Notes: generated from the letters alone by a model not told the origin. DNA of 64,000 nt from Streptomyces griseocarneus (GCF_014655595.1 NZ_BNBL01000001.1:1342148-1406147); one strand, 5' to 3'. Positions 28,877 to 37,924 are shown, counted from the stretch's first letter. A program made the numbers and translations.

Positions 28877-29998
28877 ATGGCGGGCAAGGTGACCGTCGGC
28901 GGCCGGGTGACCGTCACGGGCGACGTCGCGATCTCCGGTGGCCGCTACACCGTCCTCAACCCGGAGGGCAGCAAGGAGTTCGCGCCCCAGGGCGGCGATC
29001 AGCAGCCCTTCGTCGTCCCGGACGGCGTCACGATCCTCAGCCTGCACGTGCGCGGTGGCGTCGGCGCCGGCACCGGTGGGGCGGGCGGCGGCAAGGGCGC
29101 CGACATCAAGGCCCTGCTGTACGTGAACCCGGGAGACGGCCTCACGGTGCGGTTCGCCGGCGACGGCGCCTCGGGGGCCTCGGCGCGGGTCCTCCACGGT
29201 GACGCCTTGATCGCGGGTGCGGGCAGCGGCGGGGACGCGGGTACGACCGGTGGTCAGGGCGGCGGTGGAGGCCGCGGGGACGACGGCAGACAGGCCAGTT
29301 CCAGCGGTGTGGCCGGCGGAGGGTCCGGCGGCTCCGGGGGCGGCGGCGGACAGGGCGGTTCCGGCGGAGACGCGGGCGTGGTGACGGCCGCCGGCGGGAC
29401 CGTGGCGGGCTCCGCCGGCCGGCAGGGCTCCTCCGGTTCCGCCGGCGGCGGCGGGGACGGCGGAGGGAACGGCTGGGGCTGGGGCGCCTACAACGGAGGC
29501 GGCGGAGGCGGCGGCGGGGGCAGGGGAACGCCCTCCGGCGCGGGCTCCGGCGGAGGCGGCGGCAGCCAGGGCGGCAACGGCGGCGGCGACGGAAACGGTC
29601 AGCGCGGCGGCTCGCAGGGATCACCCAAGACGTCGGACGACTCCAACCGTGGCGGATACGGCGGTTCGGGCGGTTCCGGAGGCGGTGGCGGCCAGGGCGG
29701 CCGGGGCGGCGCGAGCGGAAGCGGCGCGGCGCGGGGAGGCGACGGGAGTGCGGGCACGGCCGGCTTCGGAGGCGGCGGAGGCGGGGGCGCCGGCTCGGGC
29801 CAAGGCGCCCTGGGCGTCTACGCCGGCGGTGGTGGCGGAGGCGGCGGCGGTGGCGGCGCCGGTGGCCAGGGAGGCCAGGGAGGCCAGGGCGGCGACAGCT
29901 TCTTCGACGCCAAGAAGGCCACGCTGACGTACGCCGCCGCCGACAACGCCGGAGCGGCGGGCGTCACCATCACCTGGGGCAATTACACGTTCCCCTGA
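28877..29998 (+). CDS. Glycine-rich protein, possible fibre/tip component
   Basis: The 373-residue product has a short N-terminal beta-repeat region (1-60). A very long glycine-rich domain (about 60-345) with GG-S/A/Q patterns follows, then a short non-repetitive C-terminus ending VTITWGNYTF. Gly-rich domains of this type occur at the ends of some tail-tip and adhesin-like proteins, where they form packed polyglycine-II bundles; that is an inference from composition only. It starts two bases after the preceding stop with AGGGGA as ribosome binding site and is the last gene of the operon. No secretion signal is seen. Confidence 0.75.
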   Translation: MAGKVTVGGRVTVTGDVAISGGRYTVLNPEGSKEFAPQGGDQQPFVVPDGVTILSLHVRGGVGAGTGGAGGGKGADIKALLYVNPGDGLTVRFAGDGASGASARVLHGDALIAGAGSGGDAGTTGGQGGGGGRGDDGRQASSSGVAGGGSGGSGGGGGQGGSGGDAGVVTAAGGTVAGSAGRQGSSGSAGGGGDGGGNGWGWGAYNGGGGGGGGGRGTPSGAGSGGGGGSQGGNGGGDGNGQRGGSQGSPKTSDDSNRGGYGGSGGSGGGGGQGGRGGASGSGAARGGDGSAGTAGFGGGGGGGAGSGQGALGVYAGGGGGGGGGGGAGGQGGQGGQGGDSFFDAKKATLTYAAADNAGAAGVTITWGNYTFP

Positions 29999-30027
29999 CA
30001 GCCCCCGCCTGGACGGGAAGTCGTCGC

Positions 30028-30618
30028 TCATTCGGCGCTGACGGCTTCCCGGATGCCGTGCGCCGGCCGCGCGGCGGTCGCGGCCTCGAAGACGGAGACC
30101 CGGTCCGAGACGTCGGGAAGCGGCCTGCGTTGCCGGGGGCCTTCCGGGGGCGTGCCGATGTCGAGGGAACCCAGCAGTCGTTCCCCTTCCTCCATCCGCA
30201 GCAGGCCGTGGAGGCCGGGGCTGGTGCACAGCCGGCCGGTGCGCCAGATGCTGCCGTATCCCAGGGCGTGCAGCAGCATCATCAGGGCGTGCGTCATGGA
30301 GCAACTGGCGGCGAGCTGCTCCCATTCGGGGATCCTGTGCCCCGGGAGGGGGGAGAAGACCAGGAGTGCCCGCAGCGGCGGCTCCGGGAGGCCGCGCGCG
30401 TTCTTCCCGGCGGGGCGCGGTCCGCTCGGGGCCACCGTGCGGTCCAGAGCGGCGCGCGCTTCGCCGCGTACGAGTATCCAGCGCCAGGGGCGCAGCCTTC
30501 CGTGATCGGGCGCTGTGGCCGCGCCGCGCAGGAGGTAGTGGAACTCCCCGTCACTGGGCGCGGGGTCGGTGAGTACCTTCTCGCTCCTGCGGGTGACGAT
30601 CGCGGTCATGACGTCCAT
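30028..30618 (-). CDS. Nitroreductase-family flavoprotein
   Basis: The 196-residue product matches the small nitroreductase/YdjA-like group. It has the N-terminal IVTRRS substrate/FMN-phosphate motif (residues 7-12), an APDHGRLRPWRWILV block (about 36-50) and a C-terminal IGTPPEG motif. It probably binds FMN and uses NAD(P)H. Its start lies 39 bases downstream of the besE stop on the same strand, so it is likely co-transcribed with the bes-type hydroxylase. I do not know it as a described member of that pathway. It might tailor or detoxify the product, or be a bystander. Confidence 0.85.
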   Translation of the reverse strand: MDVMTAIVTRRSEKVLTDPAPSDGEFHYLLRGAATAPDHGRLRPWRWILVRGEARAALDRTVAPSGPRPAGKNARGLPEPPLRALLVFSPLPGHRIPEWEQLAASCSMTHALMMLLHALGYGSIWRTGRLCTSPGLHGLLRMEEGERLLGSLDIGTPPEGPRQRRPLPDVSDRVSVFEAATAARPAHGIREAVSAE

Positions 30619-30657
30619 GAATCCTCGGTTCCTTCCGGGTCGTGTGGCGGGGCGGAC

Positions 30658-31464
30658 TCAGGACCAGGCGACCAGGTCCCCCGCCGGGGTGAGGCCGAGG
30701 AAGAACGTCACGGTGATCCGCCGCTGTCTCTCGTGGCCCTGGCCGTTGGGCAGCACGCGGTGGTAGTGGTTCGGGTTGAACAGCAGCGCGTCACCGGGGC
30801 CGGGGGCGATGGTGACCTGCCGGCAGCCGTCCACCACGCGGGGGTCGTACCCGTACCGCTGACGGTGGGTGTCGTCGGACGCCTCCCAGCGGTGCTGCCA
30901 CAGCCTCGTCCCACCACCCTCGTCCGGCACCACCAGATAGGCGTTGTAGGTGAGCTGGGAGACGATCTCCTGGTCGAAGAGGCCGCCGGGGTATTCGAGG
31001 TGGATGTCGTCGTAGTGCAGGAGCGTGCCCGAGTTGATCTCGCGCATCATCCCCACGAAGGCGGGTCGCCCGCCGATGGTGGCGGTGGTCACCTTCGTAC
31101 CCCAGGCGGTGCCGAGCACGTCCAGCGACACCTGGGCCGGATCCGGGTCCATTCCGGCCTCCCGCCACATCCGCTCCGAGGCCTCGGCATCCTGCCAGTA
31201 GGGATCCGCTCTGAGGGCCCCCTGGGGAGTCCGGTAGTCGTTGAGGGCCGGCCCGAACCTCGTCATGGCGACCCTGACCGGGTAGTAGTCGACCGTGGGC
31301 AGACGGTGCAGCGCGGCCGTCATGGTCTCGAGGGCCGCCCGGTCGAAGAAGCCGGGGACGCGGGCCGCGGCGAGCCTGCCCGCGGCGACGTCGGCAATGT
31401 GCTGCCGGGAGAAGGAGGGAACGTCCACGGCGGAGAAACTCGGGCCGAGCGCGGTGCTGGGCAT
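30658..31464 (-). CDS. besE: Fe(II)/2-oxoglutarate hydroxylase, BesE-like
   Basis: A 268-residue 2OG-Fe(II) oxygenase. The metal site is visible as HYD in LLHYDDIHLEYP and the distal His in NPNHYHRV, followed by Arg in QRRITVTFFLGL for 2OG binding. In the beta-ethynylserine pathway the BesE-type enzyme hydroxylates gamma-glutamyl-propargylglycine at the beta-carbon. The assignment to that step is inferred from the family and from adjacency to besD, besC, besB and besA equivalents. ATG 31464 is chosen for GGAGG just upstream; the longer frame to 31782 is implausible low-complexity sequence. It is transcribed away from besD across a 640-bp region. Confidence 0.82.
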   Translation of the reverse strand: MPSTALGPSFSAVDVPSFSRQHIADVAAGRLAAARVPGFFDRAALETMTAALHRLPTVDYYPVRVAMTRFGPALNDYRTPQGALRADPYWQDAEASERMWREAGMDPDPAQVSLDVLGTAWGTKVTTATIGGRPAFVGMMREINSGTLLHYDDIHLEYPGGLFDQEIVSQLTYNAYLVVPDEGGGTRLWQHRWEASDDTHRQRYGYDPRVVDGCRQVTIAPGPGDALLFNPNHYHRVLPNGQGHERQRRITVTFFLGLTPAGDLVAWS

Positions 31465-32105
31465 CGTGCCTCCAGATCCGATGTCAGGACTGGGTGTGGG
31501 GTCTCGGGTCTCGGGTCTCGGGACGAGCAAGGCAGAGCGGCGTCTTCGCCCACGAGGATGCACGGGCTCCTGAATGCCGGCGGCCCATCGGGTGCCGGCG
31601 GAACGACGGCCGGCGCCTTTCCATAGGGGGGCAAGGCCGGTGCCTGGCCCACCACTTTGTGCCCCGGTGCATAGTGACGCGATGAGGGCCCGTGCGGCAA
31701 CGGGGTCTTCGATAGGACGAATTTGCCGAACAGTCGAGGGGTGGCATCGGCCGTCATGCGATTCGCGCCACATCGATCGCACCGTGCCGTGGTGAGCCGG
31801 CCGGAAGATCCGTCACGTCGTCCCCCGGGCGCCCGCCTGCCCGTATTCCCGGCAGCCGATCACCCACGCTTTTCGGGCCCGATGCCTGTCGCGCACCGTC
31901 GGCCGACCCTGGAATACGCCGGGCCGGTCCGCTCGGTTGACCGGAATTGACGCCTTCACATGACGGCCTGGTTGATCAGGGCCAGGGGACGCACCTACGG
32001 TCCTGGGGGTGCGTTCCAGGAGGCACTGCCTCCGATATGCCTCTGATCTTCCTCTGATCATTTCAGCCGATCCCGCATTCACCAGTCGAGCATCGGAGAC
32101 CCTTC
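31465..32105. promoter_or_regulatory. besE-besD divergent control region
   Basis: This 640-bp non-coding stretch contains no gene I can support. It should hold the divergent promoters of besE and of the besDCB operon. Close to besD it contains three 11-bp-spaced direct repeats (listed separately). Confidence 0.6.
32029..32061 (+). repeat. Three direct repeats at 11-bp period upstream of besD
   Basis: CCTCCGATATG, CCTCTGATCTT and CCTCTGATCAT follow one another at 32029, 32040 and 32051. They share CCTCYGAT at exactly 11-bp spacing, one helical turn, and end 45 bases before the besD start. The layout is that of binding sites for SARP-type antibiotic pathway activators. No SARP gene is in the window. 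Confidence 0.7.
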
Positions 32106-32864
32106 GTGAGCGGTAACGGGCTTGGATCGAAGAACGTCCGCACCTCCCTGGAAAATGACGAAATCCGTCGGATGTCGCACCATTACCACCGGTACGGCAT
32201 CGTCACCGTGACCGATCTGATCGAAGCGCACACGCGTCAGGTCGTACGGACCGAAGCGGAACGCCTCCTCCAGCAGCACGCCGAGCGACGCGATCTCCGC
32301 CTCGAGACCACTGGTTTCACCCGCCGCTCGATGTCCGTGGTGCCCAGCGAGGTGATCGCGGCCAACAGCGAACTGGTGACGTCGATCTACTCGAACCCCG
32401 GCCTGCTGGACGCCCTCGAAGCCATCGCCGGCGAGAAGATCCACCCCTGCCCCAAGGCCGACGAGGAGTTCCTGATAACCCGCCAGGAGCAGCGCGGCGA
32501 CACCCACGGATGGCACTGGGGCGACTTCAGCTTCGCCCTCATCTGGGTGCTCCTGGCACCGCCGATCGACGTCGGTGGCCTGCTCCAGTGCGTGCCCCAC
32601 ACCGAGTGGGACAAGTCGGCGCCGCGGATCAACAGCTACCTCGCCGAAAACCCCATCAACACGTATTACTTCGCCTCGGGGGACGTGTACTTCCTGCGGA
32701 CCGACACCACGCTGCACCGGACGATTCCGCTGCGTGAGGACGCCACCCGCATCATCCTGAACATGACGTGGGCGGGTGACCGGGACCTCAAGCGCGATTT
32801 GAACGCGGACGACCGGTGGTGGGACAACGCCGATGTCTCGGCGGCGTCCGCCATCAAGAAGTGA
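32106..32864 (+). CDS. besD: Fe(II)/2-oxoglutarate amino acid halogenase, BesD-like lysine chlorinase
   Basis: Radical halogenases of this family chlorinate free lysine at C4 using Fe(II), 2-oxoglutarate, O2 and chloride. The 252-residue product has His137-Trp-Gly139 in GWHWGDFSF: Gly replaces the usual carboxylate ligand, opening the site for chloride. The second ligand His204 is in TTLHRT. From memory, the residues discussed for BesD (Arg74, Glu120, His134, Asp140, His204, Asn219, Thr221, Trp239) all occur here at the same numbers, so the alignment appears gap-free. GTG 32106 has GGAGA seven bases upstream. It is the first gene of besDCB and catalyses the first pathway step. Confidence 0.92.
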   Translation: MSGNGLGSKNVRTSLENDEIRRMSHHYHRYGIVTVTDLIEAHTRQVVRTEAERLLQQHAERRDLRLETTGFTRRSMSVVPSEVIAANSELVTSIYSNPGLLDALEAIAGEKIHPCPKADEEFLITRQEQRGDTHGWHWGDFSFALIWVLLAPPIDVGGLLQCVPHTEWDKSAPRINSYLAENPINTYYFASGDVYFLRTDTTLHRTIPLREDATRIILNMTWAGDRDLKRDLNADDRWWDNADVSAASAIKK

Positions 32865-32904
32865 CAGAACCGACGCCGGATTTCGTCCGCGAAGAGAGAC
32901 GACC

Positions 32905-33678
32905 ATGACCGAGCTGAACACTCCGGACGCCACCACCACGGCCGTATGGGACCACTTCGACAACGTCGAGCCGGGAATCCGCCGGCGGATTGCCGTCGAG
33001 GACCCGGCGATCAAGGAATACCTGGACGGCATGCTCGCCCGCATCGCCGGGCACCGCGGCGTCGAGCACCCGTACCTGAACGCCTACCGCACCACCCGGC
33101 TCACCCCCGGGCAGGAACGCCTCATGTACAGCGAGTGCTACTACTTCTTCCGCCATCTCCCCTTCTACATCACCGGGATGGCGATGAAGACCCGGGACGA
33201 GATGATCCTCCGGGAGATCATCCTGAACGTGGCCGACGAGGTCGGCGGCGAGCGGACGCACTCCACCCTCTTCGCCGATTTCCTCGCCCGGATCGGAATC
33301 GATCAGGAACACCTCGATCATTACGAGCCGCTCGAGGTCACCAAGCGCCTGAACGACGGGATCCGGATCCTCTACACCGAATCCTCGATCCACAAGGCCC
33401 TCGGCGCGCTGTACGCCGACGAGACCATGTCGTCCATCATGGTCTCGAAGATCAATGACGGGCTGGCCCACCAGGGCTACGACAAGGACCTGCGCCACTT
33501 CTGGCAACTGCACATCGACGTCGAGGTGGGGCACAGCAACTCCGTCTTCAACGCGATCGCCCCCTACGTGGGATCGCCGGAAACCCGGGCGGAATTCGAG
33601 GAGGGCGCCTTCGCGTTCCTCGAGCTCGTGGAGCACTACTGGGACGGCGTGCAGCGGCTCGTGGGCCTCGAGGCATGA
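32905..33678 (+). CDS. besC: Haem-oxygenase-like diiron oxidase, BesC-like
   Basis: A 257-residue all-helical HDO-superfamily protein. The metal-ligand signature is visible in NVADEVGGERTHSTLFADF (Glu112 and His119, an E-x6-H helix motif). BesC-type enzymes oxidatively cleave 4-chloro-lysine to 4-chloro-allylglycine, releasing formaldehyde and ammonia. Its stop overlaps the besB start (ATGA), so the two are translationally coupled and the reactive vinyl chloride product is presumably passed straight on. ATG 32905 has only a weak purine-rich GAAGAGAGA upstream. Identification rests on the fold signature plus the position between besD and besB. Confidence 0.9.
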   Translation: MTELNTPDATTTAVWDHFDNVEPGIRRRIAVEDPAIKEYLDGMLARIAGHRGVEHPYLNAYRTTRLTPGQERLMYSECYYFFRHLPFYITGMAMKTRDEMILREIILNVADEVGGERTHSTLFADFLARIGIDQEHLDHYEPLEVTKRLNDGIRILYTESSIHKALGALYADETMSSIMVSKINDGLAHQGYDKDLRHFWQLHIDVEVGHSNSVFNAIAPYVGSPETRAEFEEGAFAFLELVEHYWDGVQRLVGLEA

Positions 33679-35225
33679 CCCTCGAGGCATCCGGGGAGAC
33701 CGGGGACATCGGGCCGGCCTTCGGCCTGCGGCACATCGCCGCCGGCCGGCCCGTCCCCGGCTCCATCCACTCGGTGTCCGTCTCGATCCCCGACATCGCG
33801 GCCGTCATCGGCTACGAGTCGGGCGACGCGGCCACCCGCAGCCGCATCTCCTGGGGCTACCCGCGCTTCCGCACCCATCCGTACGTGACACAGGTGGCGG
33901 GACTCGTCGCCCCGGGCGGCACCGGGACGGACGAGAGCCTCGTCCTGACCTGCTCGGCACGGGCCGCGCGGGCCGCCGCGGCGTACGCCGGTCTCTCCCC
34001 GGGAGCCGCGTTCGAGAAACAGGGCCTGCACGGGCTGCGGTTCCCCGTCGAGGGCCCCTCGGCCGCCCGGGTCCGCGCGTACGTCCAGCACACCGGCAGC
34101 CACCTGTCCTCGCGCGAGGCGGAGGACGTCCTGCTGGATGCCGGTCTGATCGACAGCCGGCAGGCCGAGGCGACGGTGGACGAGGCGCCCGCGGAAACCG
34201 TCAGGGCGGTGCTCGCCGACGCCTACGGCGTGCGCGACACGGCGGACGTGTCGCTGCACACCAGCGGCATGAACGCCGTGTCGGCGGCCATCGCCGCGGT
34301 GTCCGCGATCCAGCGGGAGAACGGCCGGCGCAGGTGGCTCCAGCTCGGCTGGATCTTCTTCGACACCATGAGCCTGCTGGAGCGGCGCGTCATCGACGTC
34401 GAACACACCACGATCGGCGACCCGTTCGACCTGGCGGAGATCGCGCGCGTCGCCGACGCGCACGCGGGGGAGCTCGCGGGCATCATCGCGGAGGTTCCCA
34501 GCAACCCGAGCCTGCACGTCCCGGACATCCCCGCCCTGCGGGAGATCGCCGCCCGGGCCGGCTGCGCGCTGGTGGTCGACGCGACGATCGCCACCCCCTA
34601 CAACGTCGACGTGCTTCCCCACGCCGACGTGGTCTGCGAGAGCCTCACCAAGTACGCCACGGGATCGGCCGACGTCCTGATGGGCGCGGTCGTGGTCAAC
34701 CCGGACTCCTCCTTCGGAGCGGACCTCCGCGACGAGCTCCGTCGCCACGGCGACGAGCCGTACCACCGCGACGCGGCACGCGTGGCGGCTCGCATCCGCG
34801 GCTATGCGGACCGCATGGACCGGGTGAACTCCAATGCCCTGGCCCTCGCCGCCTGTCTCGAACGCCACGACAGGGTCGTGCGGGGCGTCAGCTGGGCGTA
34901 TGACGCCGGTTCGCACCGCAACTACCGCAAGGTCGAACGCCGGCCCGACGTGCCGGGGGGCCTGCTCATGGTGGACCTCAGGGTCCCGATCGAGCAGGTG
35001 TACGACCGTCTCGCGGTCGCCAAGGGCCCGAGCTTCGGCGCCGAGTTCACCATGGTGTCGCCACAGATCTTCATCGCGCACTCCGACCTGCTCGCGACAC
35101 CGGAGGGCCGTGCCACCCTGCGCGCCAGGGGGCTGCACCGGGACATGCTGCGGATCTCCGTGGGCACGGAGGATCCGGAGCGCATCGTGGAGACCTTCGA
35201 GCAGGCCCTGCGCCCGCCTGAGTGA
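33675..35225 (+). CDS. besB: PLP-dependent enzyme forming the terminal alkyne, BesB-like
   Basis: The 516-residue product belongs to the Cys/Met-metabolism PLP family. The Schiff-base lysine is in ESLTKYATGSADVLMG near residue 325, preceded by IIAEVPSNPSLHVPDIPAL and VVDATIATPYN, as in cystathionine synthases and lyases. It has an N-terminal extension of about 170 residues relative to classical family members. BesB-type enzymes eliminate chloride from 4-chloro-allylglycine to give L-propargylglycine. The start codon overlaps the besC stop. A strong bidirectional hairpin follows 6 bases after the stop, separating it from convergent besA. Confidence 0.9.
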   Translation: MTLEASGETGDIGPAFGLRHIAAGRPVPGSIHSVSVSIPDIAAVIGYESGDAATRSRISWGYPRFRTHPYVTQVAGLVAPGGTGTDESLVLTCSARAARAAAAYAGLSPGAAFEKQGLHGLRFPVEGPSAARVRAYVQHTGSHLSSREAEDVLLDAGLIDSRQAEATVDEAPAETVRAVLADAYGVRDTADVSLHTSGMNAVSAAIAAVSAIQRENGRRRWLQLGWIFFDTMSLLERRVIDVEHTTIGDPFDLAEIARVADAHAGELAGIIAEVPSNPSLHVPDIPALREIAARAGCALVVDATIATPYNVDVLPHADVVCESLTKYATGSADVLMGAVVVNPDSSFGADLRDELRRHGDEPYHRDAARVAARIRGYADRMDRVNSNALALAACLERHDRVVRGVSWAYDAGSHRNYRKVERRPDVPGGLLMVDLRVPIEQVYDRLAVAKGPSFGAEFTMVSPQIFIAHSDLLATPEGRATLRARGLHRDMLRISVGTEDPERIVETFEQALRPPE

Positions 35226-35230
35226 CATGT

Positions 35231-35262
35231 ACGGCGCCCGGCCGCGCAAGGCCGGGCGCCGT
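35231..35262. terminator. Bidirectional terminator between besB and besA
   Basis: A perfect 13-bp stem (35231-35243 with 35250-35262, core GGCGCCCGGCC) with a 6-base loop GCGCAA lies between two convergent stops. It is well placed to end transcription from both sides. Confidence 0.92.
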
Positions 35263-35288
35263 AATCCTCTTCGATCGGGCGTGCGTCC

Positions 35289-36674
35289 TCAGGCGCGCAC
35301 CAGGGCCGCTTCCGCCGCCTTGAAGTACGCGTCGGCGGCCTCGAAGTCGGTCGCCAGGGCGGTCAGTTCCACGAAGCCGCAGGACTTCAGCGCCCCCAGC
35401 ACGTGCAGGGCCACGCCCTCGCCCTTGTCCTGCTGGTAGAGCAGCCCCTCCGCACGCAGCCGCTCGACAGCGGTCCTCGGGTCGATCCTGCCGAGCGCCT
35501 CCGGTTCGAGCAGCCGCCCGTGCACGTAGCACATCGTCCGCCCGTCGGGCCGGCGCAGCAGTCCGTCGTCCCCGACCTCCCTGCCGACGAGCGCCTCGGC
35601 ATACCGCAGCACGTGGCTGGGGCCCACCTTGCGCAGGTTGATCTCCACCGCGAGCGGCCCGCGCTCGCCCGCGATCACGAAGTCGACGCCGAACGTGCCC
35701 CGGTGACCGAGCTCGGCCAGCACCGCGCCCGTGCGCGCGACCGCGTCGTTGATGACGGGCTGCCACTGCTCCTCCGCCGGGAACCGGCACCCCCAGTACT
35801 GGCCCCCCGACAGCACCTGGTCGTGGCAGGCGACCACCTTGACCGTGCCGTCCGCGAGGATGTGCCCGAGTCCGCTGGGGGAGGAGGTGACGTCCTCGAG
35901 GAACTCCTCCACGATCGCGCCGCCGACGGCGAGCTCGCGGTGGAAGTCGTCGGCGGGCATCCGGATCACCTCGGCCGCGGCCAGGAGGTCCCCGGTGCTG
36001 CCGAGCTTGTCGCAGGCGATCAGCACGTTCCCGATCGACGCGGCATAGGTGTTGGCGCTCAGCTTGACCATGACGCGCCGTGCCCGGCGCGAGCCGGAGG
36101 CGAGCCGCTCGATCTCCGCCAGCACGGCTTCCTCGCTGTGCAGCTCGGTCGCCGGCCCTTCGGGCACCGCCACGCCGGCGCGCACGAGGATCTCCTTGCC
36201 CCCGGCCTTGCTCCCCCAGCGGGTGACGAAGGACTGGTGGCCCTCTTCGAGGCCGGCACCGAGCGTGTGGGCCAGCTTGTCGAGGGAGTCGGAGGCCATG
36301 AAGTGGACGATGCTCGTCCGGGCGCTCTTCTCCGCGGCGCCCCGCAGCGCGTCCACGAGGCGGTCCTCGCCGAGGACCAGGTCGTCGAGCGGGCGCGGTC
36401 GGTGGGAGCTCGGCGTCAGCAGCGTCAGCCGCTCACGGGCGCTTTCGATCATGCGCTCGTCGAACCGGAAGATGTCGCGGAAGTGGTATTCGAGCGTGTA
36501 GGGATCGACCGGTTCCGACGTGACGACGACAGCCTGCACCGCCGGGTCGCGGAGATCCCACAGGAAACACAGGCTCCGCTCCGCCGAGTACCGGAGGTAC
36601 GGCACTTCCTCCAGTATGCGATCGGCGTAGTTGAAGGCGTAGATCAAAATCCGTGTGGAATCGAAATCGGCCAT
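35289..36674 (-). CDS. besA: ATP-grasp carboxylate-amine ligase, BesA-like
   Basis: The 461-residue product is an ATP-grasp enzyme. It has an N-terminal pre-ATP-grasp region, RVMVKLSANTYAASIGNV (nucleotide/phosphate binding), a VEEFLEDV hinge and the catalytic block RGTFGVDFVIAGERGPLAVEINLRKVGPSH, whose Asp, Glu and Asn bind Mg-ATP. In the bes pathway BesA joins L-glutamate through its gamma-carboxyl to propargylglycine, protecting the cell from the free amino acid and making the BesE substrate. It lies on the opposite strand, convergent with besB and divergent from the exporter gene. The ligase substrate is inferred from context. Confidence 0.87.
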   Translation of the reverse strand: MADFDSTRILIYAFNYADRILEEVPYLRYSAERSLCFLWDLRDPAVQAVVVTSEPVDPYTLEYHFRDIFRFDERMIESARERLTLLTPSSHRPRPLDDLVLGEDRLVDALRGAAEKSARTSIVHFMASDSLDKLAHTLGAGLEEGHQSFVTRWGSKAGGKEILVRAGVAVPEGPATELHSEEAVLAEIERLASGSRRARRVMVKLSANTYAASIGNVLIACDKLGSTGDLLAAAEVIRMPADDFHRELAVGGAIVEEFLEDVTSSPSGLGHILADGTVKVVACHDQVLSGGQYWGCRFPAEEQWQPVINDAVARTGAVLAELGHRGTFGVDFVIAGERGPLAVEINLRKVGPSHVLRYAEALVGREVGDDGLLRRPDGRTMCYVHGRLLEPEALGRIDPRTAVERLRAEGLLYQQDKGEGVALHVLGALKSCGFVELTALATDFEAADAYFKAAEAALVRA

Positions 36675-36919
36675 AGGGAAGCGCTCTGCCTCGCTCGTCT
36701 GGGTCTCGGCGGACGGCCCGCACGGATCCGTGCGGGTCAGGTGCTCCAGGTGAGATTACGAGTCCGTCTGCGAAAAAGGTATCGGAGTTACTCGTTCCGG
36801 TGACTTCTCGCAAAAAAGTGCGAGTGATTGTCGTGGTGACGTGGCCAGAAATAAGCCATCACCCTTTATTTACGTCTAGGTTATTTGCTCCATACGTGCG
36901 TCGATGACAGGATCGGCTC
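36675..36919. promoter_or_regulatory. besA / exporter divergent promoter region
   Basis: A 245-bp non-coding region. The part at about 36765-36900 is strikingly AT-rich for this genome, for example TTTATTTACG near 36865, and probably contains both promoters. No operator repeats were identified. Confidence 0.5.
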
Positions 36920-37924
36920 GTGAAGATCCCGAAAGCCACTTGGGCTCTCGCCCTCACCGTCTTCGCGTGGGCATCGGCCTTTCCCGCCATTCGCGTGGGC
37001 CTGGACGGTTTCGGCGTCGCCGGGCTCTCGCTGGCCCGGCTCATGGTCGCCTCGGTCGCCCTGGCGGTCGCGGCACCGTTCCTCGGCGTACGCGCACCAC
37101 GCCGACGGGACCTGCCCATGATCGCGCTGTGCGGGGCGAGCGGCATGTCCGCCTACCAAGTCCTCCTCAACTGGGGCGAGGTGCACGTCCCCGCCGGCAC
37201 CGCGAGCCTGCTCATCGCCGTCGCCCCGGTGTTCAGCGTGCTGCTCGCGGCGGCCTTCCTCGGAGAGCGGATCACCTGGTTCAAGACCACCGGAAGCGTG
37301 GTGGCGATCGCCGGCGCGGCGGTGATCGCGGTGGCCGGAGGCCACGCCGAATACACCACGTCGGCGTGGGTCGTCCTCGCCGCGGCCGTCGTCCAGGGCG
37401 TCTACCACTTCGCGACCAAGCCCCTCCTGGTGCGGTACACCGGCCTCGAGGTCGCCTGCTACGCGATGTGGGCGGGGACCCTCTTCCTGCTGCCCCTCCT
37501 CCCCTGGATGGTGCACGGCTTCGCGGCCGCGTCGACGGCGCCGATGCTGTCCGCGGTGTACCTCGGACTGATCCCCTCCGCCGTAGGCTTCGTCGTATGG
37601 GGGTACGCGGTCGCCCGGCTGTCCATGGCCTCGTCCACCGCGGCGCTGTACCTCGTGCCGCCGGTGGCCCTCGTCGTGGCGTACGTATGGCTGGGGGAGG
37701 TGCCGTCCCCGCTGGCGCTGGTCGGTGGGGTGCTCGGGATCGCGGGCGTCGCACTCATCAACCACCGCCCGCGCCGGGCGGACAGCGACAGCCCCACCGA
37801 GGGGCTGACCGGGGAGCCCGGGGCGCCCCACCCGGACGGGCCGGACGGAAAGGAGGCGCCGTCCCGCCACAGAACGGCGCGGCAGGCCGAGCGGTCCGGA
37901 CCGGCGGCACCGGGGCTCGAATAA
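36920..37924 (+). CDS. EamA/DMT-family transporter, probable exporter of the cluster
   Basis: The 334-residue product has about ten hydrophobic segments in two EamA repeats of five (roughly 5-140 and 150-285). Typical motifs include WASAFPAIRVGLDG near the N-terminus and LGEVPSPLALVGGVLGIAGVALI near the end. A hydrophilic, Pro/Arg-rich cytoplasmic tail of about 50 residues follows. Drug/metabolite transporters of this type export amino acids and small antimetabolites. Divergence from besA and the 40-bp gap to the editing protein suggest it exports the ethynylserine product or its dipeptide. The GTG start is preceded by AGGAT. Confidence 0.88.
   Translation: MKIPKATWALALTVFAWASAFPAIRVGLDGFGVAGLSLARLMVASVALAVAAPFLGVRAPRRRDLPMIALCGASGMSAYQVLLNWGEVHVPAGTASLLIAVAPVFSVLLAAAFLGERITWFKTTGSVVAIAGAAVIAVAGGHAEYTTSAWVVLAAAVVQGVYHFATKPLLVRYTGLEVACYAMWAGTLFLLPLLPWMVHGFAAASTAPMLSAVYLGLIPSAVGFVVWGYAVARLSMASSTAALYLVPPVALVVAYVWLGEVPSPLALVGGVLGIAGVALINHRPRRADSDSPTEGLTGEPGAPHPDGPDGKEAPSRHRTARQAERSGPAAPGLE

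Noticed and set aside
29142..29624. Arg/Pro-rich minus-strand frame opposite the glycine-rich gene
   Set aside because: It is the complement of Gly codons; no start signal.
15012..29998. Contractile injection system or prophage tail locus
   Set aside because: Fibre-like and Gly-rich proteins hint at it, but no sheath, tube, baseplate, tape measure or AAA gene is present.
31484..31950. Small open frames in the besE-besD intergenic region
   Set aside because: No ribosome binding sites or conserved features; best read as control DNA.
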